A stretch of 53,821 bases of DNA from Kurthia gibsonii (lineage in GTDB: Bacteria; Bacillota; Bacilli; Bacillales_A; Planococcaceae). Below are positions 45,068-53,821 of this stretch, piece after piece. Made by a program: the position numbers and the translations under genes. Position 1 is the first letter of the stretch. The number at the start of each line of letters is the position of its first letter. The stretch spans positions 1 to 53,821 of the forward strand of contig NZ_BJOB01000016.1 in NCBI RefSeq assembly GCF_006539985.1, written 5' to 3'. The notes under the pieces are model-generated. The model was not told the origin of the DNA and made no database searches. It was given only the letters and a program-made list of their open reading frames with translations.

Positions 45068-45352
45068 TTACTCTACAATTGCTAAAACGTCGCTCTCGCG
45101 TAGTATTAAATAGTCTTTACCTTCATATTTTACTTCCGTACCTGCGTATTGAGCATAAATTACTTGGTCGCCTGCTTTTACGCTTAACGGAACCACTGTA
45201 CCACTATTTGTTACGATTCCAGAACCCACTGCAACAACTTTACCTTGTTGTGGTTTTTCTTTTGCAGAGTCGGGTAGTACGATACCGAATGCTGTTTTTT
45301 CTTCTACCTCTACTACCTCAATAATAATACGGTCACCTAATGGCTTTAACAT
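45068..45352 (-). CDS. groES: Co-chaperonin GroES
   Basis: The 94-residue co-chaperonin. It begins [20 protein letters not shown]; the mobile loop is about residues 17-34, and [20 protein letters not shown] is the usual end. It is first in the groES-groEL operon with CIRCE and a sigma-A promoter directly upstream. Confidence 0.98.
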   Translation of the reverse strand: MLKPLGDRIIIEVVEVEEKTAFGIVLPDSAKEKPQQGKVVAVGSGIVTNSGTVVPLSVKAGDQVIYAQYAGTEVKYEGKDYLILRESDVLAIVE

Positions 45353-45394
45353 GTTCTAATAACCTCCTAATTTCTATGCATCAATATTTTTTTG

Positions 45395-45421
45395 TTAGCA
45401 CTCTTATATAACGAGTGCTAA
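45395..45421. promoter_or_regulatory. CIRCE element
   Basis: A perfect CIRCE: TTAGCACTC, nine bases, GAGTGCTAA. It is bound by HrcA in Bacillales and lies just downstream of the groES -10, so groESL is heat-inducible through HrcA. Confidence 0.98.
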
Positions 45422-45433
45422 CTTACATTCTTA

Positions 45434-45462
45434 ATAATAAGCACTCTCGATTTTTTTTGCAA
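45434..45462 (-). promoter_or_regulatory. Sigma-A promoter of groES-groEL
   Basis: TTGCAA and TATTAT are spaced 17 bases apart on the minus strand, with CIRCE at the start point. Confidence 0.8.
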
Positions 45463-45568
45463 GTCATAACATTTATTTTTTTATAAAAAAATGACTGATT
45501 TACATTTTCTTTTTACTTCAACTTATTGGTAGAATAGAGATACGAATATTTCCGGAAAGGATTTGCTT

Positions 45569-46300
45569 ATGAAAACTAAAAAAACACCGCTCTATATATT
45601 AATTACATATATACTCATGCAACTATCACCTATCATCTTTTTAAAGCCGATTGCTTCTATTATTCAATGGTTGGAACCAAGTATCACCAATGATGAACTA
45701 TCCGCACAAGCACGCAGTTGGACCATCTTCTTTACGTTCTTTCTCGGTACACTTGTAACGATTTTCTTCATCTTACGTGACAAAAACTTTTTCAAAAATG
45801 CTTTTGTTGGTGGTAAGCGTTTTTCTACTATGGGGGCGATTGGATGGGGCGTTTTAGGATTCTTCATGATTTTAATTGGCCAGTCTCTTGCTGGTTTAAT
45901 CGAAACATCACTTGGCATTACACCTGGTTCTGAAAATACAGCACAACTTTCTGCAATGGCTAAAGCAGCCCCTATTGCCATCATCAGTATTGTATTTTTC
46001 GGACCATTCCTTGAAGAAGTCGTATTCCGTCGCGTCATTTTCGCATCGTTAAACCAAACAACGAACTTTTTCATCGCAGCGAGTGTCAGCGCCATTGTAT
46101 TTGCAATCGTGCATATGGATTTTTCTCATATCATCATTTACGCAACTGTTGGGTTTATCACTGCTTTTCTCTATAACAAAACAAAGCGACTGCTCACCAC
46201 GATTATTGCACATACGATGTTGAATGGTTTTGTTATTATCATGAATCTCAATTTAGACAAAATAGAAAAATACCTCGAAACACTAAAATCCATGCAATAA
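45569..46300 (+). CDS. CPBP (Abi) family intramembrane metalloprotease
   Basis: A 243-residue membrane protein with about seven hydrophobic segments and the CPBP/Abi motifs: E149-E150-x3-R154 in FLEEVVFRR and H182 in FAIVHMDFSH, followed by a third motif with Asn/His near 220. Members process prenylated proteins or act in bacteriocin self-immunity; none of these roles can be assigned here. It is convenient to groES in location but divergent. The ATG at 45569 follows GAAAGG; a TTG six bases earlier is less likely. Confidence 0.82.
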   Translation: MKTKKTPLYILITYILMQLSPIIFLKPIASIIQWLEPSITNDELSAQARSWTIFFTFFLGTLVTIFFILRDKNFFKNAFVGGKRFSTMGAIGWGVLGFFMILIGQSLAGLIETSLGITPGSENTAQLSAMAKAAPIAIISIVFFGPFLEEVVFRRVIFASLNQTTNFFIAASVSAIVFAIVHMDFSHIIIYATVGFITAFLYNKTKRLLTTIIAHTMLNGFVIIMNLNLDKIEKYLETLKSMQ

Positions 46301-46330
46301 AAAGAGTCTCTTTTTTTTAGTGTTCGCAAC

Positions 46331-46370
46331 AAAAAACTGGAATCGCACAACATTACGATTCCAGTTTTTC
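46331..46370. terminator. Bidirectional terminator
   Basis: AAAAACTGGAATCG and CGATTCCAGTTTTT form a perfect 14-base stem between the convergent CPBP and tatC genes. Confidence 0.92.
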
Positions 46371-46377
46371 TTTTATA

Positions 46378-47130
46378 TTATGCAGCTAGCTCCATTTCTC
46401 GCTGCTGCTCTGCTTTCAAATAACTTCTATAACCTATACGCGAAATCATGATACTGATTTCGTATAAAATACATAGTGGTAATGTGACAATCATGTGTGA
46501 CACGATATCTGGAGGTGCGATGACTGCTGCTACACAGAGTAGTGCAAAGTATGCGTACTTCCTTACTTTTGACATGCCCATTGGCGTAATAATTCCGAGA
46601 CGCGTCAAAAATAACATAATGATTGGCAACTGAAAAATCAATCCAAATGGTAATGTAATTTGCATTAAAAATTGGAAGTATTCATAGATTCCAATGGTCT
46701 GTTCAACATCCATTTCTCCTGCTAAACCCATCATCCATTTCAACAAATACGGACGTAACACTAAATACGAAAATACAATCCCTACAATGAACAATAGGAA
46801 TGCATATGGAATATAGCGTAATGTCACTTTGCGTTCTTTTTCATAAAGTCCTGGGCTCACAAAACCCCATAACTGAAATAGAATAATCGGTGATGTCATA
46901 ACAAGCGATAAAATAAAGATAACTTGTATGTAAACCTTCACTGGATCGGTAACACGAAAAGCATGCAATTGAAGCGATTTTGCTTCTTCAGTATGTTGTA
47001 AAAATTGTATGAGTGGTTGTGCTAAAAAGAAACTTCCAATAATCGCTAAAACAAAGAATCCTGCAACAATTAATAGCCTCTTTCGAAGTTCCTCTATATG
47101 TTCAACGACTGTTAGTTCTTCTTGTTCCAT
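46378..47130 (-). CDS. tatC: Twin-arginine translocase subunit TatC
   Basis: A 250-residue six-segment membrane protein that binds twin-arginine signal peptides. The conserved N-terminal HIEELRKRLL (about 10-19) and the loop FWGFVSPGLYEKERK-type segment (here LWGFVSPGLYEKERK, about 88-102) are both present. It is 12 bases after tatA, making a minimal TatAC system of the Gram-positive kind. Confidence 0.95.
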   Translation of the reverse strand: MEQEELTVVEHIEELRKRLLIVAGFFVLAIIGSFFLAQPLIQFLQHTEEAKSLQLHAFRVTDPVKVYIQVIFILSLVMTSPIILFQLWGFVSPGLYEKERKVTLRYIPYAFLLFIVGIVFSYLVLRPYLLKWMMGLAGEMDVEQTIGIYEYFQFLMQITLPFGLIFQLPIIMLFLTRLGIITPMGMSKVRKYAYFALLCVAAVIAPPDIVSHMIVTLPLCILYEISIMISRIGYRSYLKAEQQREMELAA

Positions 47131-47142
47131 CAGATGAACACC

Positions 47143-47370
47143 CTACTTCGTCTCTTCGATTTTTTCGACAGCTTTTACTTCATTTGCGCTGTTTGTTTCA
47201 ACTGTTTTTTGTTTTGTACTTTCAAAATCTTCGTCTGTTAAACCTTTTGTTGCAGATTTAAACTCACGGAGTGTAGAACCCATCGCTCTTCCTAGTTCAG
47301 GAAGTTTTTTGGGACCAAAAATAATGACAGCAACACCTGCAATAATCGCAATACTAGCTGGACCTACCAT
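47143..47370 (-). CDS. tatA: Twin-arginine translocase subunit TatA
   Basis: A 75-residue protein: one N-terminal membrane helix (about 2-20), the hinge FGPKKLPELGRAMG and an amphipathic helix, then a charged tail. It forms the translocation pore with TatC, encoded next. The ATG at 47370 has GGAGGTG at seven bases; an earlier in-frame ATG at 47421 would add 17 residues before the helix without a ribosome site. Confidence 0.94.
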   Translation of the reverse strand: MVGPASIAIIAGVAVIIFGPKKLPELGRAMGSTLREFKSATKGLTDEDFESTKQKTVETNSANEVKAVEKIEETK

Positions 47371-47463
47371 TACACACACCTCCTCAATTTGATAACTACA
47401 TTCTACTCCACACTTCGTCATTTGTATATTATTCTTTCGGTCTACAAAACTGAATATTTAAGA

Positions 47464-48099
47464 CTATTCTTCCACATTTCGAATAAAATAACTAAGCGTT
47501 TGCAATTCAATCGATAAATCAATTGTATGAACGCGGAATGTCTCAGGTACTTGCAGACGAACCGGTGTAAAATTCAACACACCTTTCGCACCCATCTGAA
47601 TTAATCGATCTGTCATAAACTGTGCTGAACGTGCTGGTACAGTTAAAATAGGTAGTTCTGCTTTGAATTCTTCAAACTTCTCTTCCATCACATCTGGATG
47701 GAAAACAGGAACACCATTTACAAGCTGCCCTTCCATTGGATAATTTGTATCGAATGCTACAACAATTTTCATATTATGGTTCTTTTGAAAATTATACTTC
47801 AGTAAGGCATGACCTAAGTTACCAATACCGATTACTGCTACATTCATACGTTGATCTTGATCAAGGACGCCTCTAAAGAACACAAGTAATTTTTGTACAT
47901 CATATCCGTAGCCTTTTTTACCAAGTGGTCCGAAATATGAAAAGTCACGACGAATCGTCGCTGAATCAATTTGCATGGCCTCACTTAACTCTTTTGATGA
48001 AATTCTATTCTTTCCTGCATCCGCAAAATTTTGGATGAAGCGATAATACAGCGGAAGTCTTTTCGTTGTGGCCTGCGGTATCCTATAATTCTCTTTCAA
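47464..48099 (-). CDS. rex: Redox-sensing transcriptional repressor Rex
   Basis: A 211-residue repressor that releases DNA when NADH rises. An N-terminal winged helix (about 10-75, [22 protein letters not shown]) precedes a Rossmann domain with GIGNLG (about 96-101) and a C-terminal domain-swapping helix. The start is TTG at 48099, because AGGAGG lies eight bases before it and the nearby ATG is out of frame with an early stop. Position between tatAC and ydiF matches Bacillus. Confidence 0.95.
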   Translation of the reverse strand: MKENYRIPQATTKRLPLYYRFIQNFADAGKNRISSKELSEAMQIDSATIRRDFSYFGPLGKKGYGYDVQKLLVFFRGVLDQDQRMNVAVIGIGNLGHALLKYNFQKNHNMKIVVAFDTNYPMEGQLVNGVPVFHPDVMEEKFEEFKAELPILTVPARSAQFMTDRLIQMGAKGVLNFTPVRLQVPETFRVHTIDLSIELQTLSYFIRNVEE

Positions 48100-48200
48100 A
48101 CATGTTTCCTCCTACGAATCTGGTTATACGATTTAGATAGATGACTATTGCACCAATGACAGCATTTCGTTACACTTAAGATTGAACTGAGGTGTCGAAA

Positions 48201-50144
48201 ATGATTGTATTACAAGTCAATCAATTATATAAATCATATATTGCAGATGAAATTTTAAGTGGCGTTAAACTCGAAGTTCAACATCGGGATCGCGTCGCAC
48301 TTGTTGGCCGAAACGGCGCAGGTAAATCTACTCTTTTAAAAATTATAGCAGGTCAACTCTCCTATGACTCTGGCGAGATTATTATGCCAAAAGGAATTAA
48401 ACTTGGCTACTTAGACCAACATGCTGGTCTAGAATCTGATTTATCCATTTGGGATGAGATGATGACCGTATTTGAACCATTAAAACAACTCGAACAACAA
48501 ATTCGTTCACTTGAGTTGCAGATGGCTGAACCTACGATTTATGAAAATGCAGAACGTTATCAAAAAATCACAGCTGAATATGACCAGCTACAACATGAAT
48601 TTAAAGAACGTGGCGGCTTCCAATATGAAGCGGATACACGCTCTGTTCTACATGGTATGCAGTTTTATCCTGATTCCTATGAACAGTCTATATCTTCATT
48701 ATCTGGTGGTCAACGTACAAGACTGGCTCTAGCAAAATTACTTTTAACAAAGCCCGAATTACTTATTCTGGATGAGCCGACCAACCACCTGGATATCGAA
48801 ACATTAAACTGGCTTGAAAATTATCTAAAAAACTATGACGGCGCTATCCTTATCGTATCACATGACCGCTATTTCTTGGACCAAGTTGTGTCTATTGTTT
48901 ATGAAGTTTCTCGTCATCATGTCACAAAGTTCACAGGTAACTATTCAAGTTACTTAGATCAAAAAGCAAAGAACTATGAACGTGACCTGAAACTCTATGA
49001 AAAACAAATGGACGAAAAGTCAAAACTCGAAACATTTGTTCAAAAGAACTTAGCGCGTGCATCAACTACGAAGATGGCACAATCTCGTCGTAAAGTTTTA
49101 GAGAAAACCGAGTGGATGGATTCTCCTGATGGCGATGAAAAATCAGCTACTTTTACATTCGATATCGAAAAGCAAAGTGGTAATGATGTGTTATCCGTTG
49201 ATGATCTTACAATCGGTTATGGACAAACGCCAGTTTCTGAACATATTAACATGCGTGCCTATCGAAAAGACCGTATCGCCCTTGTTGGTCCAAACGGTGT
49301 CGGAAAATCTACGTTATTAAAAACGATTATAAAAGATTTACCTGCTCTATCCGGTGATATTCGTTATGGTACGAATGTACAACTAGGCTATTACGATCAG
49401 GATTTAGCAAAACTCTCTACGAATCGTACAGTACTACGTGAGATTTGGGATGAATGGCCACTAATGAATGAAAAAGATGTTCGTACTGTTCTTGGACGTT
49501 TCCTTTTTTCAGGAGAAGACGTAAATAAAATTGTACACGATTTATCAGGTGGCGAAAAAGCACGTTTAACGCTCGCAAAACTCATGCTTGAGAAAAATAA
49601 TGTACTGATTTTAGATGAGCCGACCAACCATCTTGATTTAGATAGTAAAGAAGTATTGGAAAATGCACTAATTGATTTCCCGGGTACGCTCATCTTCGTA
49701 TCACATGACCGTTACTTCATCAATCGCATTGCAACAAAAGTTGTCGAGTTATCGAATGAAGGTTCTTTTGAATACTTAGGTGATTATGATTACTATGTAG
49801 AGAAAAAAGAAGAGCTAGCTGAAATCGCAGCTGAAAAAGAAGCTGCTCTTGTAAAAACAAAGCCAATCGTTCAAAAAGAAATACCTACATCGAATCAAGC
49901 CATCGACAAAGAAACGAAGAAAAAAGAACGTAAAATTCAACGTCAAATTGAAGATATTGAACAGATTATGAGCGACCTTGAAATAGCCATTGCAAAACTA
50001 GAAGAAGAGCTATGTGATCCCGATGTATTTTCAAATCATGAAAAAGCATTAATCATTCAAACACAATTAGATGAAGAAAAAGTGAAACATGAAGAACACG
50101 AGTTACAGTGGCTCGCTTTACAAGAAGAATTAGAGCAATTATAA
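48201..50144 (+). CDS. ydiF: ABC-F family ATPase (YdiF)
   Basis: A 647-residue soluble ABC-F protein with two ABC domains and no membrane segments. Domain 1 has Walker A GRNGAGKST (about 36-44) and LSGGQRTR; domain 2 has GPNGVGKST (about 360-368) and LSGGEKARL. The interdomain linker (about 240-310, P-site tRNA-interaction motif) and a C-terminal coiled coil (about 575-647) are present. ABC-F proteins act on the ribosome E site; YdiF is of the housekeeping type rather than a proven resistance factor. The ATG at 48201 follows GAGGTG; the GTG at 48192 is part of that site. Confidence 0.92.
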   Translation: MIVLQVNQLYKSYIADEILSGVKLEVQHRDRVALVGRNGAGKSTLLKIIAGQLSYDSGEIIMPKGIKLGYLDQHAGLESDLSIWDEMMTVFEPLKQLEQQIRSLELQMAEPTIYENAERYQKITAEYDQLQHEFKERGGFQYEADTRSVLHGMQFYPDSYEQSISSLSGGQRTRLALAKLLLTKPELLILDEPTNHLDIETLNWLENYLKNYDGAILIVSHDRYFLDQVVSIVYEVSRHHVTKFTGNYSSYLDQKAKNYERDLKLYEKQMDEKSKLETFVQKNLARASTTKMAQSRRKVLEKTEWMDSPDGDEKSATFTFDIEKQSGNDVLSVDDLTIGYGQTPVSEHINMRAYRKDRIALVGPNGVGKSTLLKTIIKDLPALSGDIRYGTNVQLGYYDQDLAKLSTNRTVLREIWDEWPLMNEKDVRTVLGRFLFSGEDVNKIVHDLSGGEKARLTLAKLMLEKNNVLILDEPTNHLDLDSKEVLENALIDFPGTLIFVSHDRYFINRIATKVVELSNEGSFEYLGDYDYYVEKKEELAEIAAEKEAALVKTKPIVQKEIPTSNQAIDKETKKKERKIQRQIEDIEQIMSDLEIAIAKLEEELCDPDVFSNHEKALIIQTQLDEEKVKHEEHELQWLALQEELEQL

Positions 50145-50151
50145 ATATAAA

Positions 50152-50193
50152 AAAGAAGGTGTCTTTTCCAAATGGAAACTTGATACCTTCTTT
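50152..50193 (+). terminator. Terminator of ydiF
   Basis: AAAGAAGGTGTC and GATACCTTCTTT pair around a loop that itself holds TTTCCA/TGGAAA, followed by TTTATTTTTT. Confidence 0.9.
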
Positions 50194-50286
50194 ATTTTTT
50201 ATTACAATAATATCTTGTGACGAATCTAGATTTTTGCACTAATTGCTTTTCTAACAAAGCAACTACATACTACCTACAATTTCCAT

Positions 50287-50428
50287 CTATCCACTGAAAT
50301 TGTGTATAACTTGTAAAAATCTCCACAAAGTTATGCACAGGTAAGATGCTTATATAATCTGAATCCACAGAACTTGTCCACACTACCCACAGAATTTTCT
50401 GAATTTATCCACAAATAACTGTGTAAAA
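50287..50428. promoter_or_regulatory. DnaA-box cluster between ydiF and tsaD
   Basis: Within 142 bases there are three exact TTATNCACA boxes: TTATACACA (minus, 50301-50309), TTATGCACA (50331-50339) and TTATCCACA (50405-50413). Two more differ at one base: TTGTCCACA (50374-50382) and TTTTACACA (minus, 50420-50428). Four further sites differ at two: 50287, 50319, 50361 and 50383. This is far denser than chance. B. subtilis has a DnaA-box cluster in the same gcp-ydiF gap, from memory one of those that tune replication initiation. Confidence 0.85.
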
Positions 50429-50472
50429 CTCAAGCAATTTACAAATTCTTCTTCTCACATTTACACACCATT

Positions 50473-50510
50473 AAAAAAGCGATTTTCCCATTTCTCATGA
50501 GAAAACCGCT
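50473..50510 (-). terminator. Terminator of the tsaE-tsaD operon
   Basis: On the minus strand AGCGGTTTTCTC pairs with GAAAATCGCT (one mismatch) and is followed by TTTTTT. Confidence 0.85.
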
Positions 50511-50522
50511 ACTATTTCATCA

Positions 50523-51548
50523 TTATTTACGATTCCACGATACTAATTCCATACCTGGACGGCCATTTAGACTCCAGTCACTACGGACACCCATTTTAAA
50601 CATTTCTGTACCCGCTGCTGCAATCATTGCGGCGTTATCTGTACATAATGGTAATGGCGGTACATAGAATGGAATTCCTTCTTCTTTAAATACTTTTTCT
50701 AAAGAAGCACGTAATCCTTTATTCGCTGCAACACCACCTGCTGCAATGACTTGTTTTACTTGATATTCTTTTGCAGCACGCAACGTTTTAGCTGTTAATA
50801 CCTCTACAACACTATCTTGGAAGCCTTTCGCTACATGATATCGATTAACTTCTTCACCACGCTGAATTGCATTGTGTTGATAATTAATCACTGCTGATTT
50901 TAAACCACTAAAACTAAAATCATATGAGTCTGCTTCTAACCAGACACGCGGGAAGTTGACTGCGCCGTCACTTTCATGCGCCATCTGATCAATTTTCGGT
51001 CCACCTGGATATGAAATATTCAATACACGCGCTACCTTATCATATGCTTCACCTGCTGCATCATCACGTGTTTCACCGATTAATTCGAATGAGCCATGTT
51101 CTTTCATCAATACAAGCTCCGTATGACCACCTGATACAACTAAAGCAAGCAATGGGAACTCCATCGGCTGTACAAGATGGTTCGCATAGATGTGACCTGC
51201 GATATGATGCGTACCGATTAATGGCAACTGATGTGCAAATGCAAAGGCTTTCGCTGCATTAATGCCAATTAGTAATGCGCCTACAAGTCCTGGACCTTCT
51301 GTTACACATACTGCATCTAAGTCTGATGGCTGTACACCCGCTTTAGTTAAAGCTTCTTCAATAACGAGCGTCACATTTTCGACGTGATGACGTGAAGCAA
51401 TCTCTGGTACGACACCGCCAAAACGTTTATGACTTTCAATTTGAGATGCCACAACATTCGAAACAATCTCTGTTCCGTTCTTAATAATGGCTGCGGCTGT
51501 TTCATCACAACTACTTTCAATACCTAATACATAAAGATCTTTTTCCAT
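50523..51548 (-). CDS. tsaD: tRNA N6-threonylcarbamoyladenosine transferase subunit TsaD
   Basis: A 341-residue ASKHA-fold protein that transfers the threonylcarbamoyl group to A37 of ANN-decoding tRNAs with TsaB and Tsa[14 protein letters not shown] (about 8-20), the metal-binding [10 protein letters not shown] (about 112-121), [10 protein letters not shown] and the C-terminal [12 protein letters not shown] are canonical. The ATG at 51548 overlaps the rimI stop by one base (TAATG). All three partners (tsaE, tsaB, tsaD) are in this operon. Confidence 0.97.
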   Translation of the reverse strand: MEKDLYVLGIESSCDETAAAIIKNGTEIVSNVVASQIESHKRFGGVVPEIASRHHVENVTLVIEEALTKAGVQPSDLDAVCVTEGPGLVGALLIGINAAKAFAFAHQLPLIGTHHIAGHIYANHLVQPMEFPLLALVVSGGHTELVLMKEHGSFELIGETRDDAAGEAYDKVARVLNISYPGGPKIDQMAHESDGAVNFPRVWLEADSYDFSFSGLKSAVINYQHNAIQRGEEVNRYHVAKGFQDSVVEVLTAKTLRAAKEYQVKQVIAAGGVAANKGLRASLEKVFKEEGIPFYVPPLPLCTDNAAMIAAAGTEMFKMGVRSDWSLNGRPGMELVSWNRK

Positions 51549-51991
51549 TATAAATTCACCCACATGACAAGAGCATCCTCTTGATTATCTGTATAGTATC
51601 CTTTACGAATACCACCTTCTTGAAAACCTAATTTACGATATAAATTTTGCGCGACTTCGTTTGTCACACGTACTTCTAAACTCATGACAACAACATTTAA
51701 AGATTTTGCATAGGCAATGGCTTCACGCATCAATGCTTCCCCAATGCCTTTTCCTCGTCCTTCTGGTAATACAGCGACATTTGTAATCTGGCTCTCATCT
51801 AATACGACCCACATGCCACAAAAACCAATAACCTTTTCTTCCTCATTTACAGCAACAAAATAATGTGCTTGTGGATTCTTCTCCATCTCATAATAAAATG
51901 AATCTAATGTCCACGGAGTCGGAAATGCAATTTGTTCAATATGATGAACAGCCGGTACATCTTCTACGGTCATTAAACGATATTTAATCAT
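51548..51991 (-). CDS. rimI: Ribosomal protein S18 alanine N-acetyltransferase RimI
   Basis: A 147-residue GNAT acetyltransferase. The acetyl-CoA-binding [15 protein letters not shown] motif (about 77-91) and the C-terminal [12 protein letters not shown] are typical of RimI. Its classical substrate is the N-terminal Ala of S18; other members acetylate other proteins. The ATG at 51991 overlaps the tsaB end by 8 bases and follows GAAGG; the longer in-frame version at 52066 has no ribosome site. Confidence 0.92.
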   Translation of the reverse strand: MIKYRLMTVEDVPAVHHIEQIAFPTPWTLDSFYYEMEKNPQAHYFVAVNEEEKVIGFCGMWVVLDESQITNVAVLPEGRGKGIGEALMREAIAYAKSLNVVVMSLEVRVTNEVAQNLYRKLGFQEGGIRKGYYTDNQEDALVMWVNL

Positions 51992-52694
51992 GCTGTTTGG
52001 CCTTCTGTTCTTTAATCCAGTTAGCTTCAGCTTCTGCAATTCGTTTATATGTTGGTACAAATGCATGTACAGTTTCAGCAGCTGGTAATGGCTGTTGTTC
52101 TGCTAAATAGATTAATTGACTAGCACTCGGTAAATTAAACGGATATGGTGCACGTAAAGCACGTTCTCCTAAGCGTTCAGCTATTTTTTCATAAAAGACT
52201 TCAACATCATGACCAACAAATAAGATGGGCTGATTTAATGCGTCTAATTGATTTAATAATTGTTCTAATTCATAATGTCCATCTTCAATAATAACTTCCA
52301 ATGAATCCTTACTACTATATGCACCTGCATACACATTTTGTCTTCTAGCATCTACAAGCGAGCAAATCACATGCGGGAAGTATGGTACATTTGCAGCCAA
52401 TATCTTTAAACTCGATACACCTACGATTGGGATATTTAATGTCCACGCCAATGTTTTGGCAATCGTAACGCCAATTCGTACACCTGTATAAGAGCCTGGC
52501 CCCTCACTCACTGCAATGGCATCTAAATCAGCAGGTTTCATTTTTGTATGTGCAAATAAACGATCAATTGCTGGCATCGCACCACCAGAATGATTCAATT
52601 TTATATTTGCGACTTCTTCCGCAATTACTTGACCGTCTTTTACAAGTGCAATCGCAAGCGGTGTATTTGCTGTATCAATTCCTAACCAGATCAT
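51984..52694 (-). CDS. tsaB: tRNA threonylcarbamoyladenosine biosynthesis protein TsaB
   Basis: A 236-residue ASKHA-fold paralogue of TsaD that forms the TsaBD complex but lacks the catalytic metal site. It begins MIWLGIDTANTPLAIAL, and the conserved GPGSYTGVRIGVTIAKTLA is at about residues 67-85. Its ATG overlaps the tsaE stop (ATGA). Residues 190-236 are more variable. Confidence 0.95.
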   Translation of the reverse strand: MIWLGIDTANTPLAIALVKDGQVIAEEVANIKLNHSGGAMPAIDRLFAHTKMKPADLDAIAVSEGPGSYTGVRIGVTIAKTLAWTLNIPIVGVSSLKILAANVPYFPHVICSLVDARRQNVYAGAYSSKDSLEVIIEDGHYELEQLLNQLDALNQPILFVGHDVEVFYEKIAERLGERALRAPYPFNLPSASQLIYLAEQQPLPAAETVHAFVPTYKRIAEAEANWIKEQKAKQHD

Positions 52695-53143
52695 CTCATA
52701 ATCTCCTTACATAATAGCGTATAACGCTCGCCAATTGGCGTTAATATAAATAAACGTTGATTCTCATCGATTCGCTTAATCGTAATGTCTAAACGCTCTG
52801 CTGGTAAGTCTGGCTCGATTAATTGTGCCCATTCTACAACTGTCGCCGCATCACCATAAAAAATCTCATCCCAACCTAAGTCTTCATCGCTATCTGCTAA
52901 GCGATATACATCTAAATGGTTGAAAGGGATACGTCCTTCATATTGCTTCATAATTGTAAATGTCGGACTATTAACGTGGCGTTTCACACCTAATCCTTTA
53001 GCCAAAAATTGTGTAAAAGTTGTTTTTCCAGCCCCTAGATCTCCTTCAAGCGTTAAAACATCTTGAGGCTGTAATCGTGTCGCTATTTTTTCTGCTAATT
53101 GCTGCGTTTCTTCAAGTGATTGAATCGGTATTTCAATTGTCAT
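52691..53143 (-). CDS. tsaE: tRNA threonylcarbamoyladenosine biosynthesis ATPase TsaE
   Basis: A 150-residue P-loop ATPase required for multiple turnover of the TsaBD complex. The P-loop is GDLGAGKTTFTQ (about 34-45) and the family motif SPTFTIMKQYEG is at about 59-70. It is the first gene of the operon tsaE-tsaB-rimI-tsaD. GAGAGG lies before the ATG. Confidence 0.96.
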   Translation of the reverse strand: MTIEIPIQSLEETQQLAEKIATRLQPQDVLTLEGDLGAGKTTFTQFLAKGLGVKRHVNSPTFTIMKQYEGRIPFNHLDVYRLADSDEDLGWDEIFYGDAATVVEWAQLIEPDLPAERLDITIKRIDENQRLFILTPIGERYTLLCKEIMR

Positions 53144-53231
53144 GTATTTCGTCCTCTCACAACATACTTATCTATCTATTCTATCGAAAATTCTATATTT
53201 CTTCAAAGTGAATGTATTCGTTTTTAAACAA

Positions 53232-53260
53232 AAAAAATAACACAGCACCATCTGCTGTGT
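53232..53260 (-). terminator. Terminator of tRNA-Asp
   Basis: ACACAGCA and TGCTGTGT pair around a 4-base loop and are followed by TTATTTTTTTT on the minus strand, 16 bases after the tRNA. Confidence 0.88.
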
Positions 53261-53275
53261 TTACATAAATATAAA

Positions 53276-53352
53276 TGGCGGTCCGGACGGGACTCGAACC
53301 CGCGACCTCCTGCGTGACAGGCAGGCATTCTAACCAGCTGAACTACCGGACC
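53276..53352 (-). tRNA. tRNA-Asp (GTC)
   Basis: On the minus strand a full 77-base cloverleaf reads GGTCCGG ... CCGGACC with discriminator G and encoded CCA. The anticodon arm CCTGCCTGTCACGCAGG has anticodon GTC; the T arm has GGTTCGAGTCC. No rRNA gene or other tRNA is adjacent in the window. Confidence 0.98.
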
Positions 53353-53821
53353 ATTTCTTCTATGATATTATTCTAACATATCTTCTATGTCATTGCAAGC
53401 TTTTTAAAAATCTTTTTAAAGCTCACTTTGTGTCGTTTTCTCTCTTCTCGACTTCTTTATTCTAATATAAGTATGAGTTGTTTGCAATAGTTTTTTTCTA
53501 AAAAAACTTAATTATTTTTTAACCTTCACTTTATTATATTTATAAAATGAAAAAAAGAATTGTATTAGATAATTAGAACGAGTGATCCATTTTCGATTTC
53601 CAATGTCCCGTTTACTCAGATGAATGTTCTAAACTACAGTGCAAGTGGCTCGTTTCGAAGATTCAATGTTCGATTTCACATTAGAATAGTCAGCTCAAGT
53701 CTCTTTTACTAATTAAAAGTCTTGCAAAAAGTAAAATTATGCTCAAAATCGATATTCTGCGCTGCTAAATACCACAGCATTTCCTCTTTAAATCTTTTCA
53801 GGGTTTCCCCCTTTTTAGAAC
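53353..53821. other. Non-coding region at the right edge
   Basis: About 470 bases with no frame carrying a ribosome site. It is AT-rich with T-tracts near 53490-53520. The last 250 bases have mixed composition and resemble no gene or RNA that I recognise. The tRNA promoter must lie here, but no clear TTGACA/TATAAT pair is visible next to the tRNA. Confidence 0.4.

Overview
This window comes from a low-GC, Gram-positive bacterium of the order Bacillales, most likely from the Planococcaceae/Caryophanaceae side (Kurthia, Rummeliibacillus, Lysinibacillus and relatives). The evidence is the gene order, the strong AGGAGG ribosome sites, frequent TTG starts, Bacillus-type riboswitches, CIRCE, class A sortase, Rex, DesR, AdaA/Ogt and TatA/TatC. 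The placement rests on protein and synteny recognition only; no 16S gene is present.

Layout from left to right. (1) 0.2-1.9 kb: guanine permease pbuG under a PurR-type operator and a guanine riboswitch. (2) 1.9-9.8 kb: an accessory block between pbuG and guaA, which are neighbours in Bacillus subtilis. It holds a pentapeptide-repeat protein, a LysM/Apf-like wall protein, an Orn/Lys/Arg decarboxylase-family enzyme, a radical SAM/SPASM peptide-maturase cassette with two tiny unlisted genes and a structured leader, an ACR3/BASS-type transporter, a DUF3800 protein and a DUF4166 protein. (3) 9.9-16.4 kb: a duplicated terminator/REP-like repeat, then guaA (guanine riboswitch) and the yeaC-yeaD-yebA set (MoxR ATPase, DUF58, transglutaminase). 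(4) 16.6-20.6 kb: nosL-nosD-nosL-nosY-nosF, copper-chaperone and ABC genes of the nitrous-oxide-reductase type, without nosZ. (5) 20.7-28.1 kb: pncB-nadE (NAD salvage), a purine phosphoribosyltransferase, adaA-ogt (alkylation repair), fetAB and proline dehydrogenase. (6) 28.0-29.8 kb: desR and des (membrane fluidity) without desK. (7) 29.9-35.4 kb: yitJ-metH behind a SAM-I riboswitch. (8) 35.5-43.3 kb: sortase A, hemY, a NhaK-like antiporter, OatA and a SH3b amidase, mostly envelope functions. (9) 43.4-53.4 kb: groES-groEL (CIRCE), a CPBP protease, tatA-tatC, rex, the ABC-F gene ydiF, a DnaA-box cluster, the tsaE-tsaB-rimI-tsaD operon and tRNA-Asp.

The ordinary core resembles the B. subtilis groESL-gcp-ydiF and yeaC-pbuG neighbourhoods. 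The most unusual element is the 5.06-7.04 kb peptide-maturation cassette: a strong promoter with a near-perfect palindrome at the start of the transcript, a 45-codon gene, a two-part structured leader ending in a long terminator, a radical SAM/SPASM enzyme, and a 28-codon basic peptide with a perfect ribosome site directly behind the enzyme. I do not recognise either small peptide, and this is the best candidate for an undescribed RiPP-type system. Other points worth a look are the orphan nos accessory operon, the DnaA-box cluster between ydiF and tsaD, the desR/des pair without desK, and the proline dehydrogenase that reads through its own terminator into the opposing gene.
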